Below, piece by piece: positions 32,291 through 42,950 of a DNA stretch of 64,000 nucleotides; the stretch's first letter is position 1; each line of letters starts with the position of its first letter. Source of the stretch: Dermacentor variabilis (Eukaryota > Arthropoda > Arachnida > Ixodida > Ixodidae); contig NC_134574.1 of the NCBI RefSeq assembly GCF_050947875.1, positions 107,996,469-108,060,468 on the forward strand. The letters run 5' to 3'. Made by a program: the position numbers and the translations under genes. The notes beneath the pieces were generated by a model. The model saw nothing but the letters and a program-made list of their open reading frames with translations. It searched no databases and was not told the origin of the DNA.

Positions 32291-33085
32291 CGTGATTGCT
32301 TAACGCAGGCTTCACCTCCGCCACGGATGAGCCCAGCATTGCCCTACCTGGGGGATCGGCCCAGGTATTGTGAGTGCTTAATGCCCGCTTCACCTCCGCC
32401 ACGGGTGGGCCCAGCATTGCACTACCTTCGGGATCGGCCCACGTATGGAAAGTGCTTAATGAATGCTTCACCTCCGCCGCTGGTCGGCTCGGCATTGCAC
32501 TACCTTCGGGTTCGGCCCACGTATGGGGAGTGCTTAACGCCTGGTTCACCTCCGCCGCGCGTTGGCCCGGCATTGCACTACCTTTGGGATCGGTCCACGT
32601 ATGGTGAGTGGTTAACGCCTGCATCACCTCTACCACGGATGGCCCCAGCACTGCACAACCTTTGGGATCGGCCCACATATGCGGAGTACTTAACGCCTGT
32701 TTCACCTCCTCATAGGGTCGGCCCGGCACTGCACTACATGCGGGATCGGCCCATGCATCGTGAGTGCTTGACGTCTGCTTCACTTCCGCCACGGGTGGAT
32801 CCAATATTGCACTACCTTCGGGCACGGCCTACGTATGGGGTGTACTTAACTCCTGCTTCTCCTCCGCTGCGAGTCGGCCCGGCATTGCCCTACCTTCGTG
32901 ATCAGCCCACATATGGGGACTGCTTAACGCCTAATTCCCCTCCGCCGCGGGTCGGTCCGGCAGTGCACTACCTTCGAGAGCGGCCCTCGTATGGGGAGTG
33001 CTTAACGCCTAATTCACTTCCGCCGTGGGTCGGCCCGACATTGCACTGCATTCGGAATAGGCACACGTATGAAAAATTACTGGTC
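32291..33085 (+). repeat. 78-bp satellite array, right part
   Basis: About ten more 78-bp units, from cgtgattgcttaacgc (32291) to about 33080. The first unit begins exactly where the left part broke off (cgtat | cgtga). Divergence among units is moderate. Long frames on both strands are repeat-derived. Confidence 0.85.
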
Positions 33086-33478
33086 CACGATCCACCAGAT
33101 CCTAACCATAGACAGCTTCGCTGTAAAAAGGAAAATAACAAAAGAAAATAAATGATGTGCCATTAAAAGTACGGTTGTGACGGCGTTCCAGCTCAGTTGA
33201 TCTCCAAATTAAATGCACAATTGGTTAAGTTAACATATGTTCTCTTTATACTTTTGTAACAGTAAATCACCTGTAGCAATAAATGCACATGAAAAAGCTA
33301 GCTAAATAAGTAAGCAAAAGCGAAGAAGCAGCCGAGCCAAGGAATGCTTATGTATTCGCAGACAATACTCAGAATTTCTGTCTGCATTTCGCGAAATCAA
33401 ATTAATTCATATTTTTTCTTCTCATTCATCCTATATATCGCTATTCGCCTGCGGCCTCTTAGGTAAAGCAAGCGGTAC
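33086..33478. other. Intron sequence without recognised element
   Basis: Between the satellite and exon 4. A short acagcttcgctgt at about 33113-33125 is mirrored by cagcgaagctgt near 25911, just left of the satellite, which may mark a larger inverted-repeat unit. Otherwise nothing recognised. Confidence 0.35.
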
Positions 33479-33626
33479 CTTGACCAAAGCTATAGCTCGC
33501 GCTACGAGTTTTCCAAGGGTGGCGATTCTGTCGATGACATTGAGAGAGCCGTAGTGCACGATCTTCTTCGCCTGCAGCAACTTCAGCGAACCGGTGGCCT
33601 TGTTGTCAACGGAACGGTACGAGGCC
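33479..33626 (-). CDS. Exon 4 of the host gene
   Basis: Acceptor cgctgttgcag (pyrimidine-rich, AG at 33628-33627), donor GTACCG (33478-33477), 148 bp. One base completes the codon split with exon 3 (AG|G, Arg); 49 codons follow and end in phase 0 at AAG. The peptide runs ASYRSVDNKATGSLKLLQAK, KIVHYGSLNVID and ends ARAIALVK. It looks amphipathic and helical with a central HYGSLNV strand, no Cys. It lies 9.1 kb from exon 3 and 8.2 kb from exon 5, between a 78-bp satellite and a (TA)n tract. Confidence 0.8.
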
Positions 33627-33921
33627 CTGCAACAGCGAGAACGCAAGTAATGATGATAGCATCTATTTATTGAGGGATGGCTCAAATTCGTGAACAGCGC
33701 TTTGGCACTTGTGTTCGCGCCTAATTCACTGGACCAATGGTTCATGTGTTGCAATAACAGATATATTGTTTCTGTGAGCATTCGGATTGACATACATTGT
33801 AACTGCGTGTTCGTACACAAAGACTGAAGGAAGGAGCGTTGAAAATGAAGGGAGACACGAAGACATTACTTTTGGTCTGGCGGCCTCGCCCCATTCATTT
33901 CTCTAGCGCCGAGCCTTGTAA

Positions 33922-33924
<3 letters not shown>

Positions 33925-33970
<46 letters not shown>
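33925..33970. repeat. (TA)n microsatellite, first segment
   Basis: Perfect TA dinucleotides. It and the tracts at 35611-35684 and 40884-40906 appear to be one original TA tract split by two retrotransposon insertions. Confidence 0.85.
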
Positions 33971-33974
<4 letters not shown>

Positions 33975-35606
33975 CGGCAATATCGTTACCAATATGGATG
34001 AGATAGTTCAAGTGGCTGAGGAGTTCTATAGAGATTTATACAGTACCAGTGGTACCCACGACGATAGTGGAAGAGAGAATAGCCTAGAGGAATTCGAAAT
34101 CCCACAGGTAACGCCAGACGAAGTAAAGAAAGCCTTAGGAGCTATGCAAAGGGGGAAGGCGGCTGGGGAGGATCAGGTAACAGCAGATTTGTTGAAGGAT
34201 GGTGGTCAGATTGTTCTAGAGAAACTGGCCACCCTGTATACGCAATGCCTCATAACCTCGAGCGTACCGGAATCTTGGAAGAACGCTAACATAATCCTAA
34301 TCCATAAGAAAGGGGACGCCAAAGACTTGAAAAATTATAGACCGATCAGCTTACTGTCCGTTGCCTACAAAGTATTTACTAAGGTAATCGCAAATAGAAT
34401 CAGGAACACCTTAGACTTCTGTCAACCAAAGGACCAGGCAGGATTCCGTAAAGGCTACTCAACAATAGACCATATTCACACTGTCAATCAAGTGATAGAG
34501 AAATGTGCAGAATATAACCAACCCTTATATATAGCTTTCATTGAATACGAGAAAGCGTTCGATTCAGTCGAAACCTCAGCAGTCATGGAGGCATTACGGA
34601 ATCAGGGTGTAGATGAGCCATATGTAAACATACTGGAATATATCTATAGCGGCTCCACAGCCACCGTAGTCCTCCACAAAGAAAGTAACAAAATCCCTAT
34701 AAAGAAAGGCGTCAGACAGGGAGATACGATATCTCCAATGCTATTCACAGCATGTTTACAGGAGGTATTCAGAGGCCTGGAGTGGGAAGAATTGGGGATA
34801 AAAGTTGATGGAGAATACCTTAGCAACTTGCGATTCGCTGATGATATTGCCTTGCTTAGTAACTCAGGAGACCAATTGCAATGCATGCTCACTGACCTGG
34901 AGAGGCAAAGCAGAAGGGTGGGTCTGAAAATTAATTTGCAGAAAACTAAAGTATTGTTTAACAGTCAAGGAAGAGAACAGCAGTTTACGATAGGTAGCGA
35001 AGCACTGGAAGTGGTAAGGGAATACACCTACTTAGGGCAGGTAGTGACCACGGATCCGGATCATGAGACTGAAATAACCAGAAGAATAAGAATGGGCTGG
35101 GGTGCGTTTGGCAGGCATTCTCAAATCATGAACAGCAGGTTGCCACTATCCCTCAAAAGGAATGTGTATAACAGCTGTGTGTTACCAGTACTCACATATG
35201 GGGCAGAAACCTGGAGGCTTACGAAAAGGGTTCTGCTGAAATTGAGGACGACGCAACGAGCTATGGAAAGAAGAATGATGGGTGTAACGTTAAGGGATAA
35301 GAAAAGAGCAGATTGGGTGAGGCAACAAACGCGGGTAAACGACATCTTAGTCGAAATCAAGAAAAAGAAATGGGGGCATGGGCAGGACATGTAATGAGGA
35401 GGGAAGATAACCGATGGTCATTAAGGGTTACGGACTGGATTCCAAGGGAAGGGAAGCGTAGCAGGGGGCGGCAGAAAGTTAGGTGGGCGGATGAAATTAA
35501 GATGTTTGCAGGGACAACATGGCCACAATTAGTACATGACCGGGGTAGTTGGAGAAGTATGGGAGAGGCCTTTGCCCTGCAGTGGGCGTAACTAGGCTGA
35601 TGATGA

Positions 35607-35610
<4 letters not shown>
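33971..35610 (+). mobile_element. 5'-truncated RTE-type LINE
   Basis: Starts inside the RT-encoding part directly after the TA tract and ends with a short (TGA)n tail (ctgatgatgatga) before TA resumes. A short trinucleotide 3' tail without poly(A) and 5' truncation are usual for RTE elements. Coding sequence is described separately. Confidence 0.85.
33994..35591 (+). pseudogene. RTE reverse transcriptase, nearly open
   Basis: Open for 466 codons to 35394, then a frameshift near 35383 moves to a second frame that finishes at 35591 (WAGHVMRREDNRWSLRVTDW ... ALQWA). RT motifs in order: MQRGKAAGEDQVTADLLK, YRPISLLSVAYKVFTKVI, QAGFRKGYSTIDHI, motif A AFIEYEKAFDSVE (about residues 181-193), GVRQGDTISPMLF and FADD (residues 281-284), then YLGQVV and YGAETW. 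In motif A the expected catalytic Asp is Glu (codon GAA, 34543-34545). The endonuclease half is absent through 5' truncation. RT of this clade copies its own RNA at the nick. Confidence 0.9.

Positions 35611-35684
<74 letters not shown>
35611..35684. repeat. (TA)n microsatellite, second segment
   Basis: Perfect TA tract between the RTE tail and the gypsy LTR; supplies the ATAT target duplication of the gypsy element. Confidence 0.85.
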
Positions 35685-35686
<2 letters not shown>

Positions 35687-35831
35687 AAAGGGGGTTTATT
35701 GCAGCTCGTACGAGGGATCGCAAGTCGCTCTTGATCGCGAGTCCTAGCCGTTCGTATCAGCAGCCCGAGCTCGGGTCTCGCGCCCCAGCGGTGGCAGTTC
35801 GCACAGCGCCACATGCATGTTACCCACTACA
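35685..35831 (-). repeat. 3' LTR of the young gypsy element
   Basis: 147 bp; starts TGTAGTGGGTAAC and ends CCCCCTTTCA on the minus strand. Matches the 5' LTR without any difference that I can see. Confidence 0.9.
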
Positions 35832-35867
35832 ATTGCCCCCACGGCGAAGAGGAGCCATCCTGGCGAC

Positions 35868-38800
35868 CTAAGGTGATGACACGATAAGGGGGTCGTGGTA
35901 CGGCTTCAGGCGACTGACGTGAACCGTCGCGCGGCCACGGCGGCGTTTGTCCGAAGATGGCGTCACCGGTTCGACCACATAATTCACCGGCGATGTACAC
36001 GCGACGATCCGGTACGGACCCTGATATTTCGGAGCAAGCTTTGGGCTAAGGCCAGGGGATTGGAAGGGCAGCTGAAGCCAGACGTGAGAGTCCACGGCGA
36101 AGGACTGTGTGGGCTGCCCGTTGTCGCGTCGATCTTTGTGGATACCTTGGGTATCCGACGTAAACGAGCGAGCCAGTTGGCGGCACTCTTCAGCATGGCG
36201 AGCAACTTCGGAAAGAGGGGTGAATTCAGAGGCATCCGGATGATATGGTAGCACGGTGTCGAGGGTAGTGGATGGTTCACGTCCATAAAGAAGGAAAAAT
36301 GGGGAGAAGCCTGTGGTAGCCTGAACGGCGGTGTTATACGCGTACGTCACAAAAGGGAGGACATCGTCCCAATTGGAATGATCAGACGCAACATACATGG
36401 TGAGCATGTCACCCAGAGTGCGGTTGAACCGTTCCGTGAGACCGTTAGTCTGTGGGTGATACGCCGTAGAGGTGCGGTGAAGAGTGCGGCAAGCGGCGAG
36501 TAGCTCATTAATAACTTCGGATAAGAAGACACGGCCTCGGTCGCTAAGCAGTTCTCGCGGTGCGCCATGCCGTAAGATGAAATGCCGTAACATGAATGCG
36601 GCGACGTCGCGAGCAGCAGCCGAAGCAAGTGCAGCAGTTTCGGCATATCTTGTGAGGTGGTCTACTGCAACAATTATCCAGCGATTTCCTTTAGCAGTGG
36701 ATGGAAGAGGCCCATAGAGGTCAATGCCAATCCGATCAAAAGGACGTGCAGGACACGGCAAAGGTTGCAGAGGGCCAGTCGTATGAGGAGATGTCTTGCG
36801 TCGCTGACAGGCTACACATGACCGAATGTATTTGCGGACATAAGAATACATGCCGCGCCAGTAGTAGCGCTGACGGAGCCGCTCGTAGGTTTTCAGGACG
36901 CCAGCATGAGCTTGTTGGGGGTCGGCGTGGAAATACGTGCATATGTCGGAGCGCAAATGGCGAGGGATGACTAGCAGCCATTTGCGACCATCCGGCTGAT
37001 AGTTTCGGCGGTACAAGATGGCGTCCCGTAGCACGAAATGGGTGGCTTGGCGACGAAGGGCTCGAGGGCATGTAGCCGTCGAAGAACTGTGAAGAATGTC
37101 AATGAGAGACACAATCCACGGATCTTTCCGCTGTTCAGACGGCATGTCAGTAACAGCAAGTGTAGCAACCGGGCACTCTACGGGGGAGGGTGGCGTTTCG
37201 TCGGATCTCAAGGGCGATCGGGAGAGCGCATCGGCATCAGAATGTTGGCGCCCGGATCGATAGATGACGCGAATGTCAAATTCTTGGAGCCGAAGAGCCC
37301 AACGTCCAAGACGGCCTGACGGGTCCTTCAGCGACGCAAGCCAGCAGAGCGCGTGGTGGTCTGTCACAACATCGAACGGATGGCCATACAAGTAAGGGCG
37401 AAATTTGTGTAACGCCCAAACTATAGCCAAACATTCTTTTTCTGTGACAGAATAATTGGTTTCTGCCTTCGTGAGGGCCCGACTCGCATATGCAACCACA
37501 TATTCCGGAAAGCCAGGCTTGCGTTGCGCAAGGACGGCTCCAAGACCAACGCCACTGGCGTCCGTATGAACTTCGGTCGGTGCAGTCGGGTCATAGTGGC
37601 GTAGAACAGGTGGTGAGGTAAGCAGACGACGCAAAGTGGTGAAGGCTTGGTCACATGCCGGAGTCCAATCGCGAAGGTCACCTCGGCCAGCCAGGAGCTT
37701 CGTCAGAGGAGCGATGATGCAGGCAAAATTGCGTACAAAGCGTCGAAAATACGAGCAAAGGCCGATAAAACTTCGGAGCTCTTTCAGTGTAGTCGGCCGC
37801 GGAAATTCTGCGACAGCACGAAGTTTGTCAGGGTCGGGAAGGACGCCGTCTTTGGAAACGACATGGCCAAGTATGGTCAGCTGGCGGGCGCCGAAGCGGC
37901 ACTTTTTCAAGTTAAGTTGAAGGCCGGCGGTGGCAAGACAAGTAAGGACGTCGCGTAGACGAGAGAGGTGAGAGGTGAAATCAGGGGAGAAAACTACCAC
38001 GTCGTCTAAATAACACAGGCACGTCTTCCATTTAAGGCCTCGCAGAATATTGTCCATCATTCTTTCGAATGTCGCTGGCGCATTGCAGAGGCCGAATGGC
38101 ATTACCGTAAACTCATACAGGCCATCAGGCGTAATGAAAGCTGTTTTCGAGCGGTCGGACTCATCCACTGGCACTTGCCAATAGCCCGATCGCAAGTCCA
38201 AAGAAGAAAAGAATTCAGCACCATGTAGACAATCCAGGGCGTCATCTATGCGCGGTAGAGGATAGACATCCTTTCGTGTAATCTTGTTGAGGCGACGATA
38301 GTCCACACAGAAACGAATCGAGCCGTCTTTTTTCTTAACGAGTACTACGGGCGATGACCAAGGGCTGCAGGATGGCTTGATAACACCACGGTTAAGCATG
38401 TCTTCAACTTGCTCGGTGATGACACGACGCTCGGTGGATGACACGCGGTGCGGACGCTGGCGTAATGGTGCGTGGTGTCCCGTATCAATGTGGTGAGAGA
38501 CGGTACTTGTGCGGCCTAACGATGCTTGGTTCCAGTCAAAAGACGCGTGAAACTCATTTAAAAGAGTAATTAGCCGCTCACGTTGTGTCGGCTCGAGGTC
38601 ATCGGCAATGGAGCGACAAAAAACATCCGTTGGGACTCGGTTAGATGGCACATGGGGCGTCAGTGCTGTTACGTTGGCAGTATCGACGTCGTCGGCCATG
38701 GGGAAGTGCACAATAGCGTCAGCGTCCACAGACTCGATGGTGCCAATAGTCTCGCCACAGTGCAAAGCCAAAGTGCACGAATTTGGGTTAGAAATCAGTA

Positions 38801-39338
38801 TTTCTGCAGCACCATGGTGAACCGTGAGGAGGGCGAAAGGCAACAATATAGGCTGGCGGCGAATGAAGACGGCAGCGGGTGTAAACATGACCGTCGCTTC
38901 GGCAAGCGATGCGCATGAAAGAGGGACAAATACAGCACTGTGAGGAGGAAGGTCAGTATCTGAAGCTACACAGATCCTGCTAAGATCGTGAACTTGAAAG
39001 TCGCGAGATGGCAAATCGCACAGAACGGAGAACTGAACCTCAGCACGTGCACAGTCGATGACGGCATGATGGCGCGACAGAAAATCCCAACCGAGAATGA
39101 CATCGTGGGAGCAACAAGTTAACACAAAGAAATCAATGGAATACAAAATGTCTCGAATCAGCACTCTGGCAGTGCACATAGCGACTGGCTGTACTTGTTG
39201 CGCACTGGCTGTTCTAAGCAATGGAACTGAAGGCTTCATGGTCACTTTCCGCAATGCACGACAAAGCTTCTCACTAATCACGGACACAGCAGCACCTGTA
39301 TCGACGAGCGCAAGGGATTTGATGCCATCAACGCACAC
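35868..39338 (-). CDS. pol: Ty3/gypsy Pol polyprotein (protease, RT, RNase H, integrase)
   Basis: 1,156 residues uninterrupted. Protease active site [11 protein letters not shown] near residue 13; RT with [27 protein letters not shown] and YLDD (about 445); RNase H with HTDASG (about 592), [17 protein letters not shown] and [10 protein letters not shown]; integrase with an HHCC finger ([11 protein letters not shown] ... CVACQRRK), catalytic Asp in GIDLYGPLP (about 872), Asp in LLSDRG (about 931) and Glu in NGLTERFN (about 967), then a C-terminal GPYRI and [11 protein letters not shown]. All catalytic residues I can check are present. The first codon used here (GTG) is arbitrary: the open frame continues upstream and overlaps the end of gag in the -1 frame, so Pol is probably made by frameshifting. 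This is the most intact protein-coding element in the window. Confidence 0.93.
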   Translation of the reverse strand: MCVDGIKSLALVDTGAAVSVISEKLCRALRKVTMKPSVPLLRTASAQQVQPVAMCTARVLIRDILYSIDFFVLTCCSHDVILGWDFLSRHHAVIDCARAEVQFSVLCDLPSRDFQVHDLSRICVASDTDLPPHSAVFVPLSCASLAEATVMFTPAAVFIRRQPILLPFALLTVHHGAAEILISNPNSCTLALHCGETIGTIESVDADAIVHFPMADDVDTANVTALTPHVPSNRVPTDVFCRSIADDLEPTQRERLITLLNEFHASFDWNQASLGRTSTVSHHIDTGHHAPLRQRPHRVSSTERRVITEQVEDMLNRGVIKPSCSPWSSPVVLVKKKDGSIRFCVDYRRLNKITRKDVYPLPRIDDALDCLHGAEFFSSLDLRSGYWQVPVDESDRSKTAFITPDGLYEFTVMPFGLCNAPATFERMMDNILRGLKWKTCLCYLDDVVVFSPDFTSHLSRLRDVLTCLATAGLQLNLKKCRFGARQLTILGHVVSKDGVLPDPDKLRAVAEFPRPTTLKELRSFIGLCSYFRRFVRNFACIIAPLTKLLAGRGDLRDWTPACDQAFTTLRRLLTSPPVLRHYDPTAPTEVHTDASGVGLGAVLAQRKPGFPEYVVAYASRALTKAETNYSVTEKECLAIVWALHKFRPYLYGHPFDVVTDHHALCWLASLKDPSGRLGRWALRLQEFDIRVIYRSGRQHSDADALSRSPLRSDETPPSPVECPVATLAVTDMPSEQRKDPWIVSLIDILHSSSTATCPRALRRQATHFVLRDAILYRRNYQPDGRKWLLVIPRHLRSDICTYFHADPQQAHAGVLKTYERLRQRYYWRGMYSYVRKYIRSCVACQRRKTSPHTTGPLQPLPCPARPFDRIGIDLYGPLPSTAKGNRWIIVAVDHLTRYAETAALASAAARDVAAFMLRHFILRHGAPRELLSDRGRVFLSEVINELLAACRTLHRTSTAYHPQTNGLTERFNRTLGDMLTMYVASDHSNWDDVLPFVTYAYNTAVQATTGFSPFFLLYGREPSTTLDTVLPYHPDASEFTPLSEVARHAEECRQLARSFTSDTQGIHKDRRDNGQPTQSFAVDSHVWLQLPFQSPGLSPKLAPKYQGPYRIVACTSPVNYVVEPVTPSSDKRRRGRATVHVSRLKPYHDPLIVSSP

Positions 39339-39418
39339 TTCAATGACGTTAGCGGGGGAAAAACGAGGACTTTGATGTTCCGACGATGACGCAGTTCGTG
39401 CCTCAGGAACTGCGGAAA

Positions 39419-40666
39419 TCAGTTTTCCGCCTCAGTAGTACTGGCACTGGGTCTACGACGCATGGGTGAGAGTGAGCGCCGACGAGGGGAAGGCGAGCGA
39501 CGAGTGCCGTAGAGCTGTGACTGCGGTGCCGGTATGTCATCAGCAGCGTAGACTTCCGCTGGTGGTCGTGAAGGCATACGGAAAGGTCGGAAGTCGGAGC
39601 TGGGTCGTCGCGGGGTGCCCACGAAGGCCGGCAAGCGCCGGCGGCAGAAGCGCACTACATGACCCGGGGTACCGCAGGCATAGCATATTGGGCGGTTGTC
39701 AGCAGTGCGCCAAGGATTTGGACCCTGCTGCTGTGCACTGAAAAAGGGATCCGCCGGCTGGCGAGGCGAAGGCGGAGGAGAGAACACCGGCGGGCGAGGT
39801 GCTGAAGGCGGAGGAGAGAACCTCTGTAGACGAGGCGCCCGTGCAACGGCTTCAGCATACGTCAGAGGCGCGGCCACGGGAGCCGGCTGACACGGAGGTG
39901 GAAGAGCTTCGGTCACTTGCTCTTGAATTATCTGTCGGAGCGCTGGAGCCAAACATTGAGAAGGCTTCTCCGTGGTCGGCAAAATCGAGAGCTGTCGTGC
40001 AACCTCCTCGCGCACAAATTCTTTTATTTGCGTCAGCAAAGTTGTGTGGTTGTCGCCAATAATTAATGCTGCTAACGAATCTTCCGCAGGCGGTGGGCGC
40101 CGAGCTAAGATGCGTTGTTTCCGTAGCTCGTCAAAACTTTGGCACAAATTGATAACTTCGGCCACGGTACGCGGATCCTTCGCTAACAACATCTGAAAGG
40201 CGTCCGCATCAATGCCTTTCATAATGTGTTTGATCTTGTCCTGTTCTGACATTGACGGATTCACGCGCTTACACAGGTCAATGACATCTTCGATGTAACT
40301 TGTGAAAGTTTCACCGTGATGTTGCGCACGCCCCCGTAAGCGTTGCTCTGCGCGAAGCTTGCGCACAGCGGGGCGCCCGAACACTTCAGCGAAACTTGTT
40401 TTGAATGTGCTCCATGTTCCGAAATCGTGTTCGTGGTTTCGGAATCAGAGGTTCGCGACGCCAGTTAAGTAAAACAACACGTTGTGCAACTTGGTGACGT
40501 CGTCCCACTTGTTATGCTGGCTCACCCGTTCGTAAGATGACAACCAATCCTCCACGTCATGATCATCGGTGCCGCTAAAGATGGCAGGATCACGCTGGCG
40601 CAACACACCGGAAACGATGACCGCCGGAGGCTGTGGTGCATCTTCCTGGGTGGTTTCGTCAGGCAT
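39419..40666 (-). pseudogene. gag: Ty3/gypsy Gag with a single nonsense codon
   Basis: 415 codons from ATG at 40666-40664 to TGA at 39421-39419. Codon 75 (40444-40442) is TGA, and the reading frame is otherwise open on both sides. The context (NL|stop|FRNHEHDFGTW) suggests a Trp codon was lost. Motifs: IFSGTDDHDVEDWLSSYERV (capsid N-terminal), RLRGRAQHHGETF, then Pro-rich stretches and a canonical zinc knuckle CYACGTPGHVVRFC (about residues 325-338). Gag forms the particle that packages element RNA, so this copy would need suppression of the stop or Gag in trans. Confidence 0.85.
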
Positions 40667-40736
40667 GGTCGTAGCAGTCGGTAGCGTCCGGCTTCGGAGT
40701 TCCAGTTTCCGAGGTCTACCCCGCAGCTCCACCAAA

Positions 40737-40883
40737 TGAAAGGGGGTTTATTGCAGCTCGTACGAGGGATCGCAAGTCGCTCTTGATCGCGAGTCCTAGC
40801 CGTTCGTATCAGCAGCCCGAGCTCGGGTCTCGCGCCCCAGCGGTGGCAGTTCGCACAGCGCCACATGCATGTTACCCACTACA
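40737..40883 (-). repeat. 5' LTR of the young gypsy element
   Basis: 147 bp, apparently identical to the 3' LTR; flanked on the outside by (TA)n at 40884-40906. Confidence 0.9.
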
Positions 40884-40906
40884 ATATATATATATATATA
40901 TATATA

Positions 40907-41045
40907 ATGCAAAGAGAAGTTCGGTAGGTCCGGTGCATAGGTAGTTGAAGAAACGGAGCACACTTACGAAAATAGCATTTTTAATGGTTTAACGTTTCGG
41001 CCGTGGCACGGTCTTCGTCAGAATAAACACAGATACAAGTACGCA
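40907..41045 (-). mobile_element. Penelope-like element tail (candidate)
   Basis: Minus strand reads CTGACGAAGACC, a CCGTG/CACGG stem-like segment and CCGAAACGTTAAACC at 41021-40987. CTGANGA followed by a stem and GAAA is the conserved core of hammerhead ribozymes, which are known in Penelope-like elements. I could not complete stem III or a cleavage site by hand. The adjoining inverted repeat fits the untidy ends of such elements. Identity is inferred. Confidence 0.4.
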
Positions 41046-41057
41046 CTCGCTTTTATG

Positions 41058-41256
41058 GGCATACGCAGGTGGGCATAATCAGCAGTGCATGCACGTGTAC
41101 ACTTGCAAATAACAGAAAAAGTGCAGCAGAATCTATAACTGAAGCAAGATAAATGATATATTTATCGTGCGTCAGTTATACATTCTGATGCACTTTTTCT
41201 GTTATTTGCAAGTGTACACGTGCATGTACTGCTGATTATGCTCACGTGCGTATTCA
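41058..41256. repeat. Inverted repeat, about 95-bp arms with almost no loop
   Basis: Left arm about 41058-41150 and right arm about 41161-41256 are reverse complements with scattered differences; cgtgtacacttgcaaataac in the left arm is matched by gttatttgcaagtgtacacg in the right. The centre is gataaatgatatatttatc near 41154. An RNA or single strand could fold into a near-200-base hairpin. Confidence 0.75.
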
Positions 41257-41259
41257 CCT

Positions 41260-42733
41260 GCTACTGTACACCCTGATTACTGGTACATGACGTCACTTCA
41301 CAAATTGGCAGCCTTTGTCAGAGTTCTGGTGGCGTTGCGCTCGCAAGGTGCGTTTGATGGCGGGCAACGTGTTTTGTCAGATGTATCGAGTCCCTATCGC
41401 GACGCAATTTTTGGTTCACTTCGATGCTTTCGTGCGGTTGCGCTGGCCGACGGTCTCGGCGTCCGATGACGCGTCCAGCACGCCACACCCGAAATTTCCT
41501 TTGGCCCTCAAGGAAACTGCGGTCCGTGCATGGTTGCGACTGCCTGGACGTCGCTTTCCGCTCTAAAAGCCCGAAACGGCCGTCTTGTCGAACAGCCGGG
41601 TATTTGAACATACCACCATGGCAGACCACGAAAGTAAATTTCGCACCTTTGGCAGCAAAAATGACGTCACTTGCTTTTTTTACCGGATATGGCGTCACAT
41701 TATTTGTTTGTTCTACCGTAAGTGCTCCCTCGTCACACCGACGGCGCTAAGCCCGACGAACGAGCGATGGACCACCATGTTCTGAACGTGTGGGGCCCCT
41801 ATGGAAGCTTCGCTACCAGGAATACTTAATTTACCTTGCTTTCGCCGTCATGGGGTTCCTTCCCCTAGCTCTACGCGCTAGGGGGTGGAGCCCGATCGTA
41901 TGGGACACAAGGTACATTATAAAATTATCAAATGGGGCCTGTTCGAACTTCCTTTTTCATCGCGCTTAGGAGACGGCTGCTCATCGTCGTGCTGTTTGCT
42001 CCTCAGGAGCTGCTAGCTCGCGCAAGTGCTTCGCAGGCTCGATGATCCATTAAATCTTTGTTCTGTGCTGTTTCACTGCGCTATGTGTGTTTCGTCTTTG
42101 AAGATAACACGGTATCCGGCTGACCTCAGAGGTCTACCGCCGTGCATGTCCCACGTGACATACGGGAGCATAGGGTCTTGATATGGATACCCATATGTTC
42201 ATCTAATCATATGAAGCATGCGCCACGTGACATAAGAGGACACACGGGTCTTTGTATGAGCCTCCGTATGTACTAGCGCGCTCAAAGTGAATTGCAACAC
42301 GAAGGTTCTTCTTTTCTTTTGCTTTTGCTTTTGTTTGTGTGTGCGTGTGTGTGTTTGTGTGTGTTTCTGTGTATGTGTGTTTAAGCGCTGCCATAAGCTT
42401 CCACGCAGTGCCCGTATGACAATGCTGTCAGTGTCTAAAGAAAAGAACATTGCTGAACACCATTACCATTGCTGATAGCACTTTCTTTACGGGAAAAAAA
42501 TTGCAATTGTCATTTTTGTTGTTGCTATAATTAACGGGTGTATGCCGTGTTGCAGCTCATATCGAGCGCGCTGGTACATATAATCAAATGGGGGCATGCC
42601 GTATATAAAATGAAAACACATGGCTTTTTTTTATATTGGATCCGTAACGTGCGTATGGTATTACTGGATATGGAGCTTGGGGGAGGGAGGGGGGGTCGAT
42701 AATTACGGATCCTCCGTTGCTCCAAGTACTGAC
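41260..42733. other. Intron sequence with minor repeats
   Basis: Contains a short direct duplication with about 70-bp spacing (cacgtgacata ... gggtctt ... tatg at 42150-42200 and 42219-42270), a (TG)n-like tract at 42335-42385 and a G-rich block at 42678-42697 close to exon 3. No gene recognised. Confidence 0.4.
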
Positions 42734-42950
42734 CTGACGTCGAAGGAGAGCCCCCCTTGAGTCTTCTTGTACTTTGGCATGCGTTCCTGGAACACCAGGA
42801 AGCTGGTGATGAAGCGCGTCGACCGGACTTCACTGCCGTTCGAGTGGATGAACACGTGTGTGTAGTAGATGTAGTGGCAGAGCCCATCAGCCGGGTACTG
42901 CTTGTGTTCGGCCGCAGTGCCGCCCACGGTGCAGATCAGCTCCCTGAGCG
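42734..42950 (-). CDS. Exon 3 of the host gene (start of ectodomain)
   Basis: Acceptor accgtgcag (AG at 42952-42951), donor GTCAGT (42733-42728), 217 bp: two bases completing a Pro codon with exon 2, 71 codons, then AG of a split Arg codon. The peptide opens LRELICTVGGTAAEHKQYP and continues ADGLCHYIYYTHVF, then an N-glycosylation site NGS, and ends GGLSFDV. The pair of Cys in CTVG...YPADGLC is, in my recollection, the opening signature of the tick family ectodomain. The phase match on both sides argues strongly that this is the exon following the stalk. Confidence 0.85.

Larger units (their letters stand above)
35685..40883 (-). mobile_element. Young Ty3/gypsy LTR retrotransposon, nearly intact
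   Basis: 5.2 kb with 147-bp LTRs at 35685-35831 and 40737-40883 that look identical base for base and have TG...CA ends. Flanks are TA repeats on both sides, so a 4-bp ATAT duplication is likely but cannot be separated from the microsatellite. Minus strand: a primer-binding-site candidate TGGTGGAGCTGCGG just inside the 5' LTR (about 40734-40721), gag, pol in the -1 frame, and a polypurine-like GTGGGGGCAAT before the 3' LTR. No env. Pol is fully open; gag has one nonsense codon. Confidence 0.92.

Noticed and set aside
32169..33151. Long frames on both strands (303 and 218 codons)
   Set aside because: Same satellite; openness follows from the repeat length being a multiple of three.
35868..40666. 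Endogenous retrovirus
   Set aside because: No envelope-like frame between pol and the 3' LTR (only about 35 bp); order and motifs are those of an env-less Ty3/gypsy retrotransposon.
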